Shown here: positions 34,725 to 48,346 of the stretch, one piece after another | Layout: the number at the start of each line of letters is the position of its first letter | Position numbering within the stretch: the first letter of the stretch is position 1 | NCBI GenBank assembly: GCA_014529385.2 | Contig: CM043967.1 | Location: 84,266,278-84,328,277, forward strand | Direction: 5' to 3' | DNA: 62,000 nt | DNA from: Adiantum capillus-veneris | Lineage: Eukaryota; Streptophyta; Polypodiopsida; Polypodiales; Pteridaceae | Notes under the pieces: generated by a model | Told to the model about the DNA's origin: nothing | Seen by the model: the letters and a program-made list of their open reading frames with translations, nothing else | Database searches by the model: none | Translations under genes and position numbers: made by a program

Positions 34725-35791
34725 CCACTTACCATTCTTTTTAGGTGTCACTACTACGGGTGACACCCACTCTGAGTTTCTACAGGATAGATGAATCCTG
34801 CTTCCAGCAGCTTCCTTACCTCGGCCAAGAGTGCCTTTTCTTGTATGACCCCCAATCGTCGTAGCTTCTGCACAACTGGTTTTACCCCTTCCTTCAGCTT
34901 AATATGATGTTCCACCACTGTAATTCCTGTGATTCTTTCATAGTTTTCAATGAATAGGTCAGGATATCCCATCAACATTTGCAAAAAACTATCTTTCTCC
35001 TCAAGTGTTAATTTCGTGGACAACATACCCTTCAACCTACCTTCTCCTAGACCAGGTGATTTGCTCTCCTTTTCATTGTGTTGCCCTTCTGGTGACGGAT
35101 TACCAGTTGTGCTTACCCTTTTTGGATCCTTTATGATGATGCCCATCACATCGATGGAGCTCTCACTTTTGTCGATGGATGTGGTCTCCTCCTTAGAAGT
35201 GGAAGACTCGCTAGTGGTTTCATCTGCTGATGTTTCCAGATTCATTTGCTTCTGCTTGCCAATCTTCATGTCGTAGTAGATCGTCTCCCCTTTCTTACCG
35301 GTCATGCACAGAAGGCCAGTGCCCCAGTCCTGTTTTTCCTTCATGGCCATCAACCATGGCCTTCGCAAGATTAGTGGATAGCCCTCCCCCTTCGTAGGCA
35401 TTACAAGAACATCTACCTCTACCTCGGTGTTGAAAGCTTTTATCTTCACAGCACTTACCACACCTACACACTTTACCTTTGCGTTGTTTGTCATCTTTGC
35501 CTTGCATGGAGAAGGTGTGTCAACCTCAAACCCTAACTGAAGCATCATAGCTTCGCTCATCACACAGATTTGTGCACCTCCATCAATGTAGGTATTCCCA
35601 ATTCTCTTCCCTTTTATGTTGACGTCGATAGTTGGAAGGATGTCGTCCATGTTGCAACCCGAAATTGCTCTGGCTACCTTTGCTTTGGAGCGTCTTGTAC
35701 TCACCATTTTGGACCATTGCCGCCTTACCTTTGGTGCGAGATGTAGCAGTTGTGGCCATGTAATCTTTGGTCCTTGCTCAACCACATCCAA
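34725..35791 (-). pseudogene. A2 protease and truncated RT N-terminus
   Basis: 345-codon frame (34754-35791): a region like the A1 linker (ITWPQLLHLAPKVRRQW), protease with IDGGAQICVM near residue 70 and YPLILRRPWLMAM, an acid/serine-rich linker, then the start of RT (LRRLGVIQEKALLAEVRKLL, GFIYPVET). A shift then moves VVVTPKKNGKW into another frame, and RT ends there. As in A1 the protease uses DGG. Confidence 0.88.
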
Positions 35792-35824
35792 TGTTAGATC
35801 ATAGGGTTTAGAACTTTCCCCTAA

Positions 35825-36057
35825 CTAGAAGTCGGTGATGCCCAATTTCCGTCGTGGCCTGGATGGCCTCTTGCTAGTCTCTCCTGTCATGCTTCTCTCA
35901 TCATCTGATTGTGTGGCTTTCTCCCTCCTAGCTCTTTTCATAGTCATGGCTTCAAATGGTTCTAAAAAGGTTACCTTCTTTTTACCCTTGTCCCTCTCCT
36001 TTGCTCTGGGTGGATCCACTACTACGGCTTTTCCTTTCTCTTCTAGCCTTATGATGT
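35825..36057 (-). pseudogene. A2 Gag-protease linker
   Basis: Basic frame (DPPRAKERDKGKKKVTF) ending in a TAG just before the protease frame and in the same phase as it, but in a different phase from gag. A frameshift, natural or mutational, lies near 36058. Confidence 0.65.
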
Positions 36058-37017
36058 TTACAGGGCAATCAGGTGGTGGTGCTGGTGGAAGAGGTGGAAT
36101 GGATGCTTGTGATGGTGCCTAGGGTGGGCGTAGAATTTGTGTTGGTGGGGCTGGTGCTCGAGGTGGGGGTGTTCTTTCTCTAGGGGTGACAATTGGTTCC
36201 TCCTACCTCCTCTATTATAGTTTTGTCGTGGTTTGGGACAGTAGTACATACCGTGACCATCTTCTCCGCAGTTGTAGCAGTGATACTCCCTGTTTTGTCG
36301 TCGTGCTCTTCCTGGGTCTTGATCTCTTTCTTGATTCCTTCCTTGTTGTATCAAGTGGACAGACAAATTCTGTAGTTGGTCAGTAATATGGGCCAACATA
36401 TCTTGTTGGTCATCTCTTACCCCAAGAGTCGGTGGTGGTGGTGGAATGGTGGTTGTCATGGTTGTTGGTCTGTGTGATGTTCTTGCTTCTGTTGACTCGG
36501 TTTCTTTGGCTTTCATTCGCAACTTCTTGTCCTTAAGGCAAGCAATCTCAACGGCTAACACATACGTAGCCGGGAATCTACCCTTCACCGTCTCCTTGAG
36601 AAGCGGCCATAAGCCATGCGTGAACTGGTCTTTCTTTAGGAAATCGGGTGCAACTTCTCCCCTTTCCAGTGACTCAACCCACCATTCCCACAAATTCACA
36701 AATTTGGACTCATAGGTGGTGTATTCTAAAAGACCCTCCTGCTTCAAGTCTCTCAACTTGTCCCACACCTTCTCTGAAGTGGTACCTCCCCCAAAGCGCC
36801 TCTTAAAAGCGGTTTTTAAGGGCTCCCAGTCATCCTTGGTTGCTTGTGGAAGTGCATTGTACCACGATCTAGCTTCTAGCTTCATGAGATGCTTAAAGAT
36901 TCTAACCCGGGATTCATCTGTATCTTTGTTGCTCACTACACATGCTACTTCAAATTCATCTAGGAAGTTTGTTACCAAATCCTCCCCCTTCTCTGTTGGA
37001 AATGCTACACTTGCCAT
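36058..37017 (-). CDS. gag: A2 Gag
   Basis: Intact frame from ATG 37017 (MASVAFPTEKGED), 319 codons plus stop; an in-frame ATG at 37047 would add ten residues. It has the retrotransposon Gag core (ARSWYNALPQATKDDWEPL, FLKKDQFTHGLWPLLK), a proline-rich stretch (PPPPPTLG), and a zinc knuckle CYNCGEDGHGMYYC near residue 245. It ends in a histidine/proline-rich tail. Gag would form the particle that packages element RNA. Start and layout parallel A1 Gag. Confidence 0.9.
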   Translation of the reverse strand: MASVAFPTEKGEDLVTNFLDEFEVACVVSNKDTDESRVRIFKHLMKLEARSWYNALPQATKDDWEPLKTAFKRRFGGGTTSEKVWDKLRDLKQEGLLEYTTYESKFVNLWEWWVESLERGEVAPDFLKKDQFTHGLWPLLKETVKGRFPATYVLAVEIACLKDKKLRMKAKETESTEARTSHRPTTMTTTIPPPPPTLGVRDDQQDMLAHITDQLQNLSVHLIQQGRNQERDQDPGRARRQNREYHCYNCGEDGHGMYYCPKPRQNYNRGGRRNQLSPLEKEHPHLEHQPHQHKFYAHPRHHHKHPFHLFHQHHHLIAL

Positions 37018-37886
37018 GATTACTGAGAGAGAGCTAGAAAGACACACTGCTTAGCTTGCAAAAAAGTTTTTTTTTTTTTTGCCTTTACAAGGAGGCATGT
37101 ATACCCTCTTATACTAGGACATAGATTGAAACTTCAAACGGTACATTGCCTTGTACCAAAGGTAAGATAAATGGCTGATCTGATGCCAGAACCTATAAAA
37201 ACCGCTCTCCACCTAGCATGGTGTCGCTGACGTGCTGTAGTGAGCCTTCAAGTCCAGTATTACCTTTATTGAGCGTACTCGTGTTGGTATGTGTGATCTG
37301 TCTTGAGGTAGGTTGTACTGATTCATGTGAAGCTTAGAGGTGCTTAGTCACTGTCCAAGCTTGTAGGCGAGACTCATGTTCTTTCCTGAAACAAATTCAG
37401 TAGATCCCTAGTCTCTCTAGTGAGAGCGTGAGCAAATGCTTCCGTTATCTGTGCTTCAGCATCAAGTGTGAGTTGGAAACTAACTATGATAATTACCTCG
37501 GTGACTTGAGTTACCCGATTCTCGAAGTAGAATAGTGTTGATTCTCTATTGTGTAGATCTCCCTCCATCTTGTTGTTGCGGGTTGGTTGTAGGTTGCGGA
37601 CATGGTTTCGACCTTCTCCTTCTTCTTCTTGGCACCCGGCCTATGTATATCCATTGAGTTTGGCGTGTTGTTTGACTCTCCCACTGCAGATCGATTACCG
37701 TTACGCTTGGCACTCGAGCTTTGATGGAGATGTGGAGTTCGTCTAGTTGTGCTTGGATCTCTTCTTCTTATGTCGTCCAGCTAGCGAACCCTACTAGCCA
37801 TTCATCCATCCACAAAAGTTTAGGAGTTTAAGTCTTGTAAAGTGGAGTGTTTCATGAAAGGATCCTCGGTGGGGGCACGAGGAAAA
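37018..37886 (-). other. A2 leader and primer-binding region
   Basis: About 0.87 kb of non-coding leader. Minus strand at 37861-37880 reads TCGTGCCCCCACCGAGGATC, clearly related to the A1 primer site but with TCG in place of TGG, possibly a mutation. Confidence 0.65.
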
Positions 37887-39511
37887 TGATGGCCGGAAAT
37901 GACATGCCATATGGGGTGGCCTCTACACCACACACAGCCTGAATATCCCCAAGCATCATCTCGAGGTGGGAGTGATCCTATGGATAGGAAGGGGCACCAC
38001 CTAGCATAAATGCGGCTAGGACGCAAACATACATGGCCTAGGGTAGCAAACGTGAAATGCCCTCTAGGTAATCAACATGAAATGGTGCTGTGATAACCGT
38101 TCACGTGTAGAAAAGATACCTAATCATTAATCATTAGTGTGTGCACAAGAAAGGTACATGAAGAGCTCGGAACAGGGCACACTGACTGGTGGGAGAGATT
38201 GCACATGATGGAGCACGAGTAGGGTGATGTACAAGAAGCGAAACATCCCGTAATCCTGAGAAACCAAAACCAAGAATGGACTCAAAAGATCAAGACAACA
38301 TTACACCCTTTATTGGCGATGGAGATACTTACAAGTGATGGTCTTGACGATTACAAACGTGGCTCTTGGCATTAGGGATGTAACGTGGAATACGAGCGCC
38401 ATATGGTGCATGGCGAGGTTTTGAGTTAGCGGGAGGGTTAGTTGAGGGAAAATAGCAAGACGATGCATCCACCGCCGACGTCAATCACCTGGCATTGGGA
38501 GCGATGTCTTCAATCCAAGCGTGCTCATTTTGCTTGGTGGAGAGTAGTGACTACTTCATGTGCATAGAGTGGTCGTGATTAGTGACTCGACGTGGTGTGG
38601 TGAATCATGGGCGGGAACAGTGATGTTGCCAATGCTAAAATGCCCAAAGCTTGCAACAAAACATGATGCCATTAGCTCTAAAGCATGGGTGCACTACGTG
38701 CTTAGTGGTGCTTAGGATGTAGAGTGCATGGAGCTAGTATGCTCCTCCTACACTTGAGTGTTCTCTCTTGGGTGTCTCCTCTTCCCTGTGTATCCCTTTG
38801 TTTTGTGCTAAGTGGAGGCCTCTTTATATAGGCTTGAGAGGTGGTCCTTACCCACTGGTCATTGCAAATAACCTCCGGTTGCTGTAGAAGGCCTAGATGC
38901 CTCTCTAGTGAGAGAGATAGAGAGAGAGAGAGAGAGAAGGTAGAGATAGAGAGAGAGGAAAGAGTGGGATGGGTAGATTTTTTTACAATCCACTAGCCAT
39001 GGCTAGGTTATTAGGGAAGAGTGGGGTCTTAGGGTATTTACAAGGGTTTTGTCAATGGTTCGGGTGGTCGGTGTGAGGTTTTAGTGTTGCCGGAGTCGGT
39101 TTTTGTCATGAGAAGTTGAGATGTCTTGAATTACCTCCTTTCGGTGCTGGTCGGGGCGTGCCTTCGGCGCCACTTCTTGTTTTGGTGTTGGCAACGCGTA
39201 AGTTGGCCTCCTTCTTTCCTTTGATGTTGGTGTTGATAGTTTCCTTTTCTTCTTTTCTTTTGTTCTGAATGCGTATATGCGTGTGTGCACGTATGGGTGT
39301 ATGTGTATGTGTATGTATAGTTTTGTGTGTGTGTATGCGGGTGAATGTGCGTGAATAAATGGTGTGTTTGTATGAGTGTGTGGGAACGGGAGTAGGAGGT
39401 GGGGTTTTTTTATTAAGTGCATAATATATATATATATATATATATATAGTTTTGGAAGCGACGAGCAGTGGCAGCACTGAAGGGGGGTGTGAGGGGTGAG
39501 TGTGTGTGTGT

Positions 39512-39554
<43 letters not shown>

Positions 39555-39588
39555 GAGTGTGTGTAAGCGCCCTATGGCTACGCCGACG

Positions 39589-39644
<56 letters not shown>

Positions 39645-39846
39645 GTGTGTGTGAGAGAGTGAGCGATGGCAGGCTTGAGAAGGTGAGGGAGAGGGTGAGG
39701 GGGTTGAGGGAGAGGGGTCATCCCGTGTGCCCTATGGCCTTGTTCGAGAGGACGCGCAAGGGGGGTGAGATGGTGAGGGGGGGGTAGGCTAGCTTTCGGC
39801 CGTTTGAGCGAGGAAGGAGGGGGGGTTCCTAATGCAGTCAAAGGTG

Positions 39847-39897
<51 letters not shown>

Positions 39898-40252
39898 GAT
39901 GTATTATTAAGCTCCCCTTATGGTTTGTTCACACACCGTAAGAGACAACGAGGGAGAGGAAGGAAAAAGAGAAAGAAGGGGGAAGGGAAAGAGGTCATAG
40001 AGAGAGGGGAAAGATGTGAAAATGGGGGGGGTGTCGGGCTCGGCCCGCTGGTGGAAAGAAAACAAGGGGAAGGAGAGAGAGAGAGGTGTGTGGGGTAAAG
40101 AAGAAAAAGGGGGGGAATAAGAGAGAGAGTACAGATCATGATGAAAGAGAGGGAGGCTTTTTTTGTGTGGAAAAAAACAGTGTCCGCCATTCGTTCCCTA
40201 GAACCTCATCTCTCCTGCCGGTCTAGAGTGCGGTGCCGACAACCCAGCATCA
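37887..40252 (-). repeat. A2 5' LTR (right copy)
   Basis: About 2.37 kb, from TGATGGCCGG to CCAGCATCA. Matches 30728-33304 closely outside microsatellites, and lacks the extra 100-bp terminal unit. Confidence 0.9.
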
Positions 40253-40256
40253 CAAG

Positions 40257-41355
40257 AACCATCACTTGCAAAGGAGAGATGAATATCGCCAACCTGCAGC
40301 ATGAGAAACATCTGCATCATAATGGTCGCCTGGCTTGAAAATCAGTCCGCAGTTTTGTATCCGGCATATCAAAACACAGTTGTTGGCAAGGTGCAATAGC
40401 CAAGGCAATGGAAAACAGTGTCGGCAAGCCTAGGCCGTGAGGAAGGAGTGTTTTCAAGACGCTGTCTGCACGCGCATCTCAACATGCTCAAAGAAAGGTT
40501 TTTCTCAGCACTCATATGTTGATGTCAGATGCCAGTAGATCTGGGTCGCCTTTGTTACTACTATTTCTCTCATCCTCCGTCCCTATCAGCTGCCTCATGT
40601 CATCAGACACGGACTCCTTTTTCTGCTGGCCCAAAGCTTGCCTTATCACTTTCAACAGTTTCACTCTACGTGGTCTGCGATAGATTCCGCCATTTTTTAC
40701 ATTATTCCTAAATAGTGGTGGCCATTGTATTTACTACTTGTCTAGAGGGTCCTCTCACCCAATCAAACCCTCGATCAAGATTACAAAACCGATTCACGAC
40801 CATCCCGGAATACTCACAACGGTTTGCAGCATCTAGTTGGCAAATGAAGGAGGTTGGTTTCTCAAAAATGGTGCACGATGATATTTTTGTCGACGCAAAG
40901 AGATAGACAATGTTCAAAAAATTGTCGAGGACTCGGAATCCAAAACTAGCCTGATACAAATGAAGGGCATCAAATTTGGATTGGTCACTTTCCACTCGTT
41001 ATTGATTTTTTTAGCGGTCTTCTTTAGACGGTTTTCGGTCTTTTTTGTCCTAGCCAAAAGTCACATTTTTTCATTTCTTTATGTTGTCAAATTAAAGTTT
41101 CTTTGTTGTTAGTTGTTGCCATGCAGTCAAAAGTTTGTACAGGGTTATAGACACTGCCACAAATAAAGTGGTAAGACCACCCTTTGTTGTTTGGCCGGGT
41201 TCTGGTATGTCTCACGCTGATGGTTGTTTGAGAGGACACACACATACCTATGCTATAGTCAAGGGGGGGACTTCTACTCATGGTTTCAGGTGATTGAGCT
41301 CTACCATGGTATGTCTCGAGTCCATTGTCAGTAGTTTGGGCTTGAGGGGGGGGAT
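40257..41355 (+). other. Element C internal region 2, distal part
   Basis: Resumes at AACCATCACTTGC exactly where 30727 stops and matches 29313-30411. Ends in CTTGAGGGGGGGAT, a typical copia polypurine tract. No protein domain. Confidence 0.88.
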
Positions 41356-41535
41356 TGTTGGGTATGCAAGCCCAATTGGGGTGTCAAGTGTCAACCCTGC
41401 AGGAACCTCCTCATAAAGCATGCAGTGAGGATCGGTTAAACTAGAGTTTGCATAGAGTTTGCATGGCCTTTTTAGGCTTAATATATGCATTGTAACTATC
41501 AATCAAAATAGCATATTTTCGCTCTCTGGCTTGTA

Positions 41536-41618
<83 letters not shown>

Positions 41619-41698
41619 TTCTCTTTCTGCACTTTGCCGCCACCCTTATTCCATGGTGAACCCTCATCGTTTACATCCCCCATAGCCCGACCCCTTCA
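41356..41698 (+). repeat. Element C LTR 3
   Basis: 343 bp from TGTTGGGTATGC to CCCCTTCA, with (CT)n at about 41540-41613. Confidence 0.88.
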
Positions 41699-41703
41699 CC
41701 AGC

Positions 41704-41888
41704 AACAACTGGCCAACCGGCCGATCATTTTCCGACCACTTTCCGGTCGCCATCCGACCATAATATTTCGGCGAAAAGGAATAGTTTGGCGGGGCGTGAA
41801 AATTTTGGTTTCCGACGAATGATTTTTATTTCCGACGAGTGATTTTTCTTCACGCACGATGGCTTCTCCTCATAACGGGGGCCTTACA
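41704..41888 (-). repeat. Element E 5' LTR, part 2 (inferred)
   Basis: Follows the second copy of the element C target site and ends CCGTT-like sequence, then GGCCTTACA; on the minus strand this is an LTR start TGTAAGGCCCCCGTTATG. CCGACCA/CGGCCA-type motifs continue from 28850-28890. A copy of this LTR elsewhere would be needed to prove continuity. Confidence 0.5.
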
Positions 41889-41890
41889 AG

Positions 41891-42237
41891 TGTGTGTTTT
41901 TAATACAAAAAATTACAAGGGGTAAATCAAGCTCCATACTCAACAAGGGATTCATTACTTTCTCGTTCTTTGGATTCCTCCTCTTGTATGGGAGAGAGTC
42001 TTCTTTTGGGGGTCTCATCAAGAGGCCTCCTAAGCTCTCTCTCCTCTTTGAGAGGAAAGGAAATCCCATAAGCGCGAAGTTTTTGAGTAGCTTCAGCTTG
42101 CAGAGCAGGATTGCCCATAGCTTGCTGCAACCTAGTAACAAGATAATTGACGAGCATGAGGGCATCATCATTAGCACCTTCATGTGAAAAATCAAAGTTA
42201 TCAATATTCATTCTACTCTCTTGGTTATTTCCAACCA
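41891..42237 (-). pseudogene. Family-B gag N-terminal relic
   Basis: From ATG 42237: MVGNNQESRMNIDNFDFSHE, YLVTRLQQAMGNPALQAEA, RLSPIQEEE. It aligns with the Gag start of element B (22966), and ends where the inferred LTR of E begins. It may be the missing N-terminus of the Gag cut off at 25560. Confidence 0.85.
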
Positions 42238-42575
42238 TGCTAATTAAACTTATGTATAGATTACACTTGCAATTATCTACAATAATGTACCTAGGTGTGA
42301 GGCGACACTTCCAACAAAAGGGGAGTTTAAGGCAGTGCAAGAAAAGCTGGGAATAACAAACATGGAGAAAACCAATTCATCGACGTCCTCATCGGTCTCA
42401 ACATTCAAGGAGCCAAGCAAAGAAGATAGACTACAGTGCCATTAACTTATGGAATGAGGCACTACTTGAGGAAGATGAAAATCAAAAGGTGATTTTATTT
42501 TCTTCTGCAATTGTGTAAAAATTAGCACTTCTTTTATATGTAATGCTTGCTACTAATTGCTCACAATTGGTCATT
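42238..42575. other. Gag leader and unassigned DNA
   Basis: The first part would be family-B leader. The rest shows no gene or repeat I recognise. Confidence 0.35.
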
Positions 42576-43549
42576 CCTCGTCCTCGCGGGTGAGGCATGG
42601 GAGACTTAGGAAAGAGTTCATCCATTGGCCAATATTTGAAGAATTTGAGCTATCCATGTTTTTTGGTCTTCCATTCCTTCTTCTCTATTGATAACGATGA
42701 GCTACTTTTGATGACCTTGAAGACACTATCAAGATATCTAGGAGGCGCCCTCATCAGATGGAATACATACAAGATTATGCCTCTGGAGAAACAAGCAACA
42801 TTAACAATGTTCTGTCAAGGCCCATTCGTGTATGTCTTGCAGAGTCACTATTTTTTGACACAAGCAGCATATGGTCTAGCATATGGAATCATAGACCTTG
42901 GCCAATTATTGGGGTATGACAAGCATGCTCTACTTTGCAACAATAAGCTGTGAGTCGTCGCTGCTATAGAAGAAACCCCCCATGCTGAAATAGAGACTGT
43001 GACAATAGTGCCCGACCTAAATGTGCCATCGGCAAAAGAAGTTGACCGTGTTGTTTTTATCAAGAGACAAAGGCAAGAGAAGGAGGATCACTCACACAAG
43101 TAACATTTCCCGATGAAGAGGACTGAACAAGCTCCAATGTATATTTCTAATGCAACAAAAAGGATTACATCATTTTTCTTGTTTTTCTCGTTTGTTGTAA
43201 AATTAATAACAATGCTAAAAAGTGAGATTACATCGTTGTTGGATGATACAAAGAGTTCTTGTAGGGACTTGCTATCTTTAATATCTCTTAGAAAACTTGT
43301 GACGGAGTTGTCCAAATCTCTTAGACAACTTGTGACGGAGTTGTCCAAATCTTTCCCATGCGTTCGTTTTGTAGCTGCCACTCTGAATGTCGCATTACGG
43401 CAGACGATGCTAAGCCATATTTCCTTTCTTCATTGTTTGCTTGTCAATCTCACTACATGGCCAATTTGATTGCCTCTGACTTGTTCCTTGCGGTGTGACA
43501 TGTGAATAAGTTTGCGATAAGTCCATTGATGTCCATTGATGTTGTTCCT
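42576..43549 (+). repeat. Unidentified coding-like repeat U, copy 2
   Basis: Pairs with 13234-14167. The frame 42597-42953 (118 codons) stays open where copy 1 shifts: GDLGKSSSIGQYLKNLSYP, GALIRWNTYKIMPLEKQATL, HYFLTQAAYGLAYGIIDLGQ. A stop then separates VVAAIEETPHAEIETVT and the basic end. The downstream half carries a 39-bp tandem duplication around CTTGTGACGGAGTTGTCC (about 43280-43355) absent in copy 1. Product unknown. Confidence 0.6.
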
Positions 43550-45300
43550 CCAAGCTATTGAATTTGTCTGCACCAACTCCGTGGCGGGTGTGGTTGAAAT
43601 AACTAGTAGGCGAGTTTTCTCCATGCCTTGTGTAGACCTAATAGCCAAGCTGCCATACTACCTAGCAAATGAGGGCATGTGGTTGCATAGAACACCAACA
43701 AAAACTTCATATGAAAGCAGGTTTCCATAATATCAACAAATTACTAACTATACCATGTAAAGAGTGATGTGTTGATTTGTCCACGCAGATATGGATGACT
43801 TATGGAAGGTCTCTAAAGCCTCTTCAAAATGTGTATAGTTAGCATTGCTCCATGTATTGAGCTCATAGAACTTGAGTATTGCATCCAAGATTTTTCACAC
43901 ATTTGCCTTGCGAGTCCTTATTGCACCGTATTCTGCATGGTCAACCATTGCATTGTGCAAAATTTTCCACCTATTGTATCTCAATTCTGTCCTTTCTCAT
44001 GCACTTTGGCTTTTACATTTTCTGCCACTTGTCGGCATTGACAAGAAGAGCCGAGCTTTCACACCGCCAATAGAGAGTTTCTTTGGAACGTTCCGACCAT
44101 TCTTAGACCTCTTCTCATCCTGCTCTATCTTTACATGCCCTCCATGCAGGCCCATATTTGAGAAAATTGTGCCTAGAGCCAAGATAGCCCTCTGCTTTAC
44201 AGGTGTGGGCTGAGTGGTCCAAGCGAAACAAATGTAGAGAAACATGAGTTTCTCAATGATCCTGCAAAGTGCATGCATCATGAATATGTGAACACTAGCT
44301 AGTGGGATGTCCAACATTGGCCGGAAGTTAGGGTCTTGTAGGTGCATGTACAGTGCTCTCCTCCAATACCATTTGTAGGGGCTATGGACTCCTCCTATGT
44401 ATTACATGCAAGGGATTTTTCTTGTTGCTCCTTTGGAGACGTTGTACATTCACTTCAAGGTCTTTAGATCTCCAGCCATATGCCACTCCACTGTGTAGGA
44501 TCCCATGCCGTTAACATCGAGTGTCTTTCCATTTCTCTGCTCACTTATTACTTCAGGGATGCTTGTTTGATGAAAAACCCAATCCAATATATCAAAGTTC
44601 TCCGTAGGCACCTGCAATAGAGATATTTAGTGAGCTCAATTGCACATGCAAAAGTGAGATATCCAAGCTAATCATTCCGTCAACACACCTTGAATGTGGT
44701 GAGAAGGAAGATATTATTTTAGATTGCACGCTAAAGTTTCTAGGATAATTAGGTGCAATGCTTCCATCCAGTGCTCTGTTCATTAGTGTTATTGTGACTC
44801 CCTCAACCTTAGTCTCCTTCACAAGCTCACCCTGATCTTGTTTAATCACAAATGTAAGAACACCATTGCATTCTTGGGGAGTAACTTAAAAAAATTGTAC
44901 AATCTATGTCTGCAGAGCGGTCAAATCATAAAAAATATTGTTGTACTTGTCATAAACAACTTCCTCCGCTAATGGTGATCTATACGTTGATTGAATGTGG
45001 AATGGGGGATCCCCAGCATTTGCAGCACCTCCTCGTTGACATGTTGTCTTGTCTTCTAAATTGAGAAAGGTTTTGGCAACAATGTGTGCTTTAGGTGAAA
45101 CTTATCACCTTGTTTTTGGATGGACCTAAAAAGGATAGAGTTCAGTAATCTGAGTCCCCTTATAGTGTGAGAGTGCTACACATAATATTACATAACTGAA
45201 AATTGTAGAATATCCTTTATTTGAAATACAAGCTTCATACAAAATAGACTGAACATCCCGTGCAGGAAACTAATTTTCTTTCAAAATATCGTCAAGCTGT
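43550..45300 (-). pseudogene. Decayed coding-like region, family unknown
   Basis: The most gene-like piece is 43997-44347 minus (116 codons: MHLQDPNFRPMLDIPLASVH, ALCRIIEKLMFLYICFAW, KLSIGGVKARLFLS). Neighbouring segments read as protein only across shifts (44592-44849). Composition suggests a transposon-borne protein, but I cannot name the family. Confidence 0.35.
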
Positions 45301-45355
45301 TTGGCAATAATCTTGACGTCTAACATCCTCAGCAACATTTTTTTGATTCAATATG

Positions 45356-45903
45356 AGGCTATATGGAGCAGACGAAGTGGGTGTGTTGCGCTTGACATCC
45401 TGCTTCAGATGAAGCAACAATCTAGACAAGCAAGTCAGGAGTAAGATACAGGATAAAGAGCCTATGGAATTATATGAACTTACTTGATGGCTTAGACTCT
45501 TTTCTAATTCTCCCAGAGCCAACCTTCATCTTCTCGAAGTCTCGTAGTCCTTTTTCTCTTTGTCGTAGACCCAATGTAGTTTCTTTTTCTCTAAATTTCT
45601 TTATTTTATGGAAATAATCTTCCCATAACGCTTGTCGTCCAACACCCCTAGAAACATGAGGATGTATGGAGCAGACTAAGTGGGTGTGTTGCGCTTGAAA
45701 TCCTGCTCGGGGTGAAGCAACGATCCAGGCAAGCAAGTTAGGAGTAAGATACAAGATAAAGAGCCTATGGAATTAGATGAACTTACTTGATGGCTCAGAC
45801 TCTTTTCTAATTCTCCCAGATCCAACCTTCATCTTCTCGATGTCTCGTAGTCTTTTTTCTCTTTGTCGTGGACCCAACGTAGTTTCTTTTTCTCTAAGCT
45901 TCT
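45356..45903 (-). repeat. Tandem duplication of an exon-like segment
   Basis: About 246 bp (45356-45600) recurs at 45658-45903, period 302. On the minus strand each copy codes for a charged stretch (REKETTLGLRQREKGLRD in one, REKETTLGPRQREKRLRD in the other) ending at an identical strong splice donor, AAGTAAGT. The predicted peptide looks coiled-coil-like. Confidence 0.75.
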
Positions 45904-46523
45904 ACATAAGCTTCATGATGATGTCGTTGTTTCCTTTGAGTTGTTGAGCAAAATGCTCTACAGTTTCATTCAAGCATAGATTTTCTTTGTATGCAATGTG
46001 TCTCTCAAGCTACCAAATATCATTCCTTGTAGCCAAGTGTCTGGTATAGCCGTAGAAACCGTTATGCCATCTCCCACATAGTTCACCAATGAGGTTATGT
46101 CCTTGAAAGGTGGAGTTGAGTTTGTGATGGGGTGCTTAGGATACATTCTACCATCACCCAAAGGTCCACACTTTTCTTGCCTTGTGTCTTAAAATTCTCC
46201 TTTGAAGCTTCAAAAATGGTGTGTTGCTTGTTTTTCTTGATGAGGGACTCATATTCTCGTGGGAGCTCTATATGCAGATGATACACGTCCCTCTGATTCC
46301 TGGAAGAAATATGTGGAGACGATGGCAACATCAAAACTATTGGCAGAACAAGGAGAGGCCAAAGTAGGTGAGAGCATGAATGAGGGAAACTAGGTGAGAG
46401 AGTGAATGAAAGAGGTGGAGAAAAGACATTCAATGTAGGACAGTCAGTGGTAGGTCTTAGTTTTAAAAACATCAGAAGATTGAGATATTCGGCATTCAAC
46501 TCCAAGTCGTCATAGGTTATCAT
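45904..46523 (-). pseudogene. Further decayed exon-like DNA
   Basis: A 142-codon frame (46095-46523) has a charged segment (ELPREYESLIKKNKQH, EASKENFKTQGKK) that could precede the coiled-coil exons at 45356-45903. The first half is low in meaning. Resembles the 3' part of plant DNA-transposon proteins only in general character. Confidence 0.3.
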
Positions 46524-46659
46524 TGCTTAAATACCATTTGAGTTTTTTATTAAATGCACCCTACAGTATGGGTGGTTTTATGATATTTGGAAAATAAATA
46601 TAGAAAATGAAAATAGGGACTTTCTATTAACTCTCTCTATACTGACATGGCATTTCTTA

Positions 46660-46995
46660 CAAGGCCCATCTGCCAGAAAATCTTAGACAAAGTCTCGATC
46701 CCAAATCACACAAGTGCATCTTCATTGGATATGGTGTGGATGGAGAGATGGAATATATATGGTGTGGCGGAGAGATGGAATATCGTCTCTGGCACCCAAA
46801 ATCTAAGAAGGTTATATGTAGCTCATAGGTGATATTCAACAATTCTAAGATGCATAGACAACCAGTGAAAGAGATTGAATATCGTAAAGTAAGGTTTGAG
46901 GATGTTGCCTCACCACTAGTTACACAGAATGTTGGGTGTGCTAGTGATGGAGTCTTACCAAACAACGAGCAAAAATGCTCGAGCAAAGACAAAAC
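46660..46995 (+). pseudogene. Ty1/copia pol relic D, post-integrase segment
   Basis: Across small shifts the plus strand reads LDPKSHKCIFIGYGVDGEM, YRLWHPKSKKVICSS, VIFNNSKMHRQPVKE and EYRKVRFEDV, the conserved region after the copia integrase core. A short tandem duplication (GGAGAGATGGAATAT twice, 46740-46785) disrupts it. RT of a plus-strand copia follows 8.4 kb later. Confidence 0.85.
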
Positions 46996-47019
46996 CGAGC
47001 GACTTTCTCACAACCATTG

Positions 47020-48345
<1,326 letters not shown>

Positions 48346-48346
48346 A

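Larger units (their letters stand above)
30728..40252 (-). mobile_element. Ty3/gypsy Tat-family element A2, deletion derivative
   Basis: LTRs at 30728-33304 and 37887-40252 surround gag, protease and integrase on the minus strand, in the same order and with the same signature motifs as A1, but most of RT and both RNase H domains are gone. CAAG (30724-30727 and 40253-40256) flanks it. The uninterrupted target is seen in internal region 1 of element C (GCCTAGCAAGAACC at about 29308-29321). The internal deletion makes it non-autonomous, although Gag is open. Confidence 0.92.
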
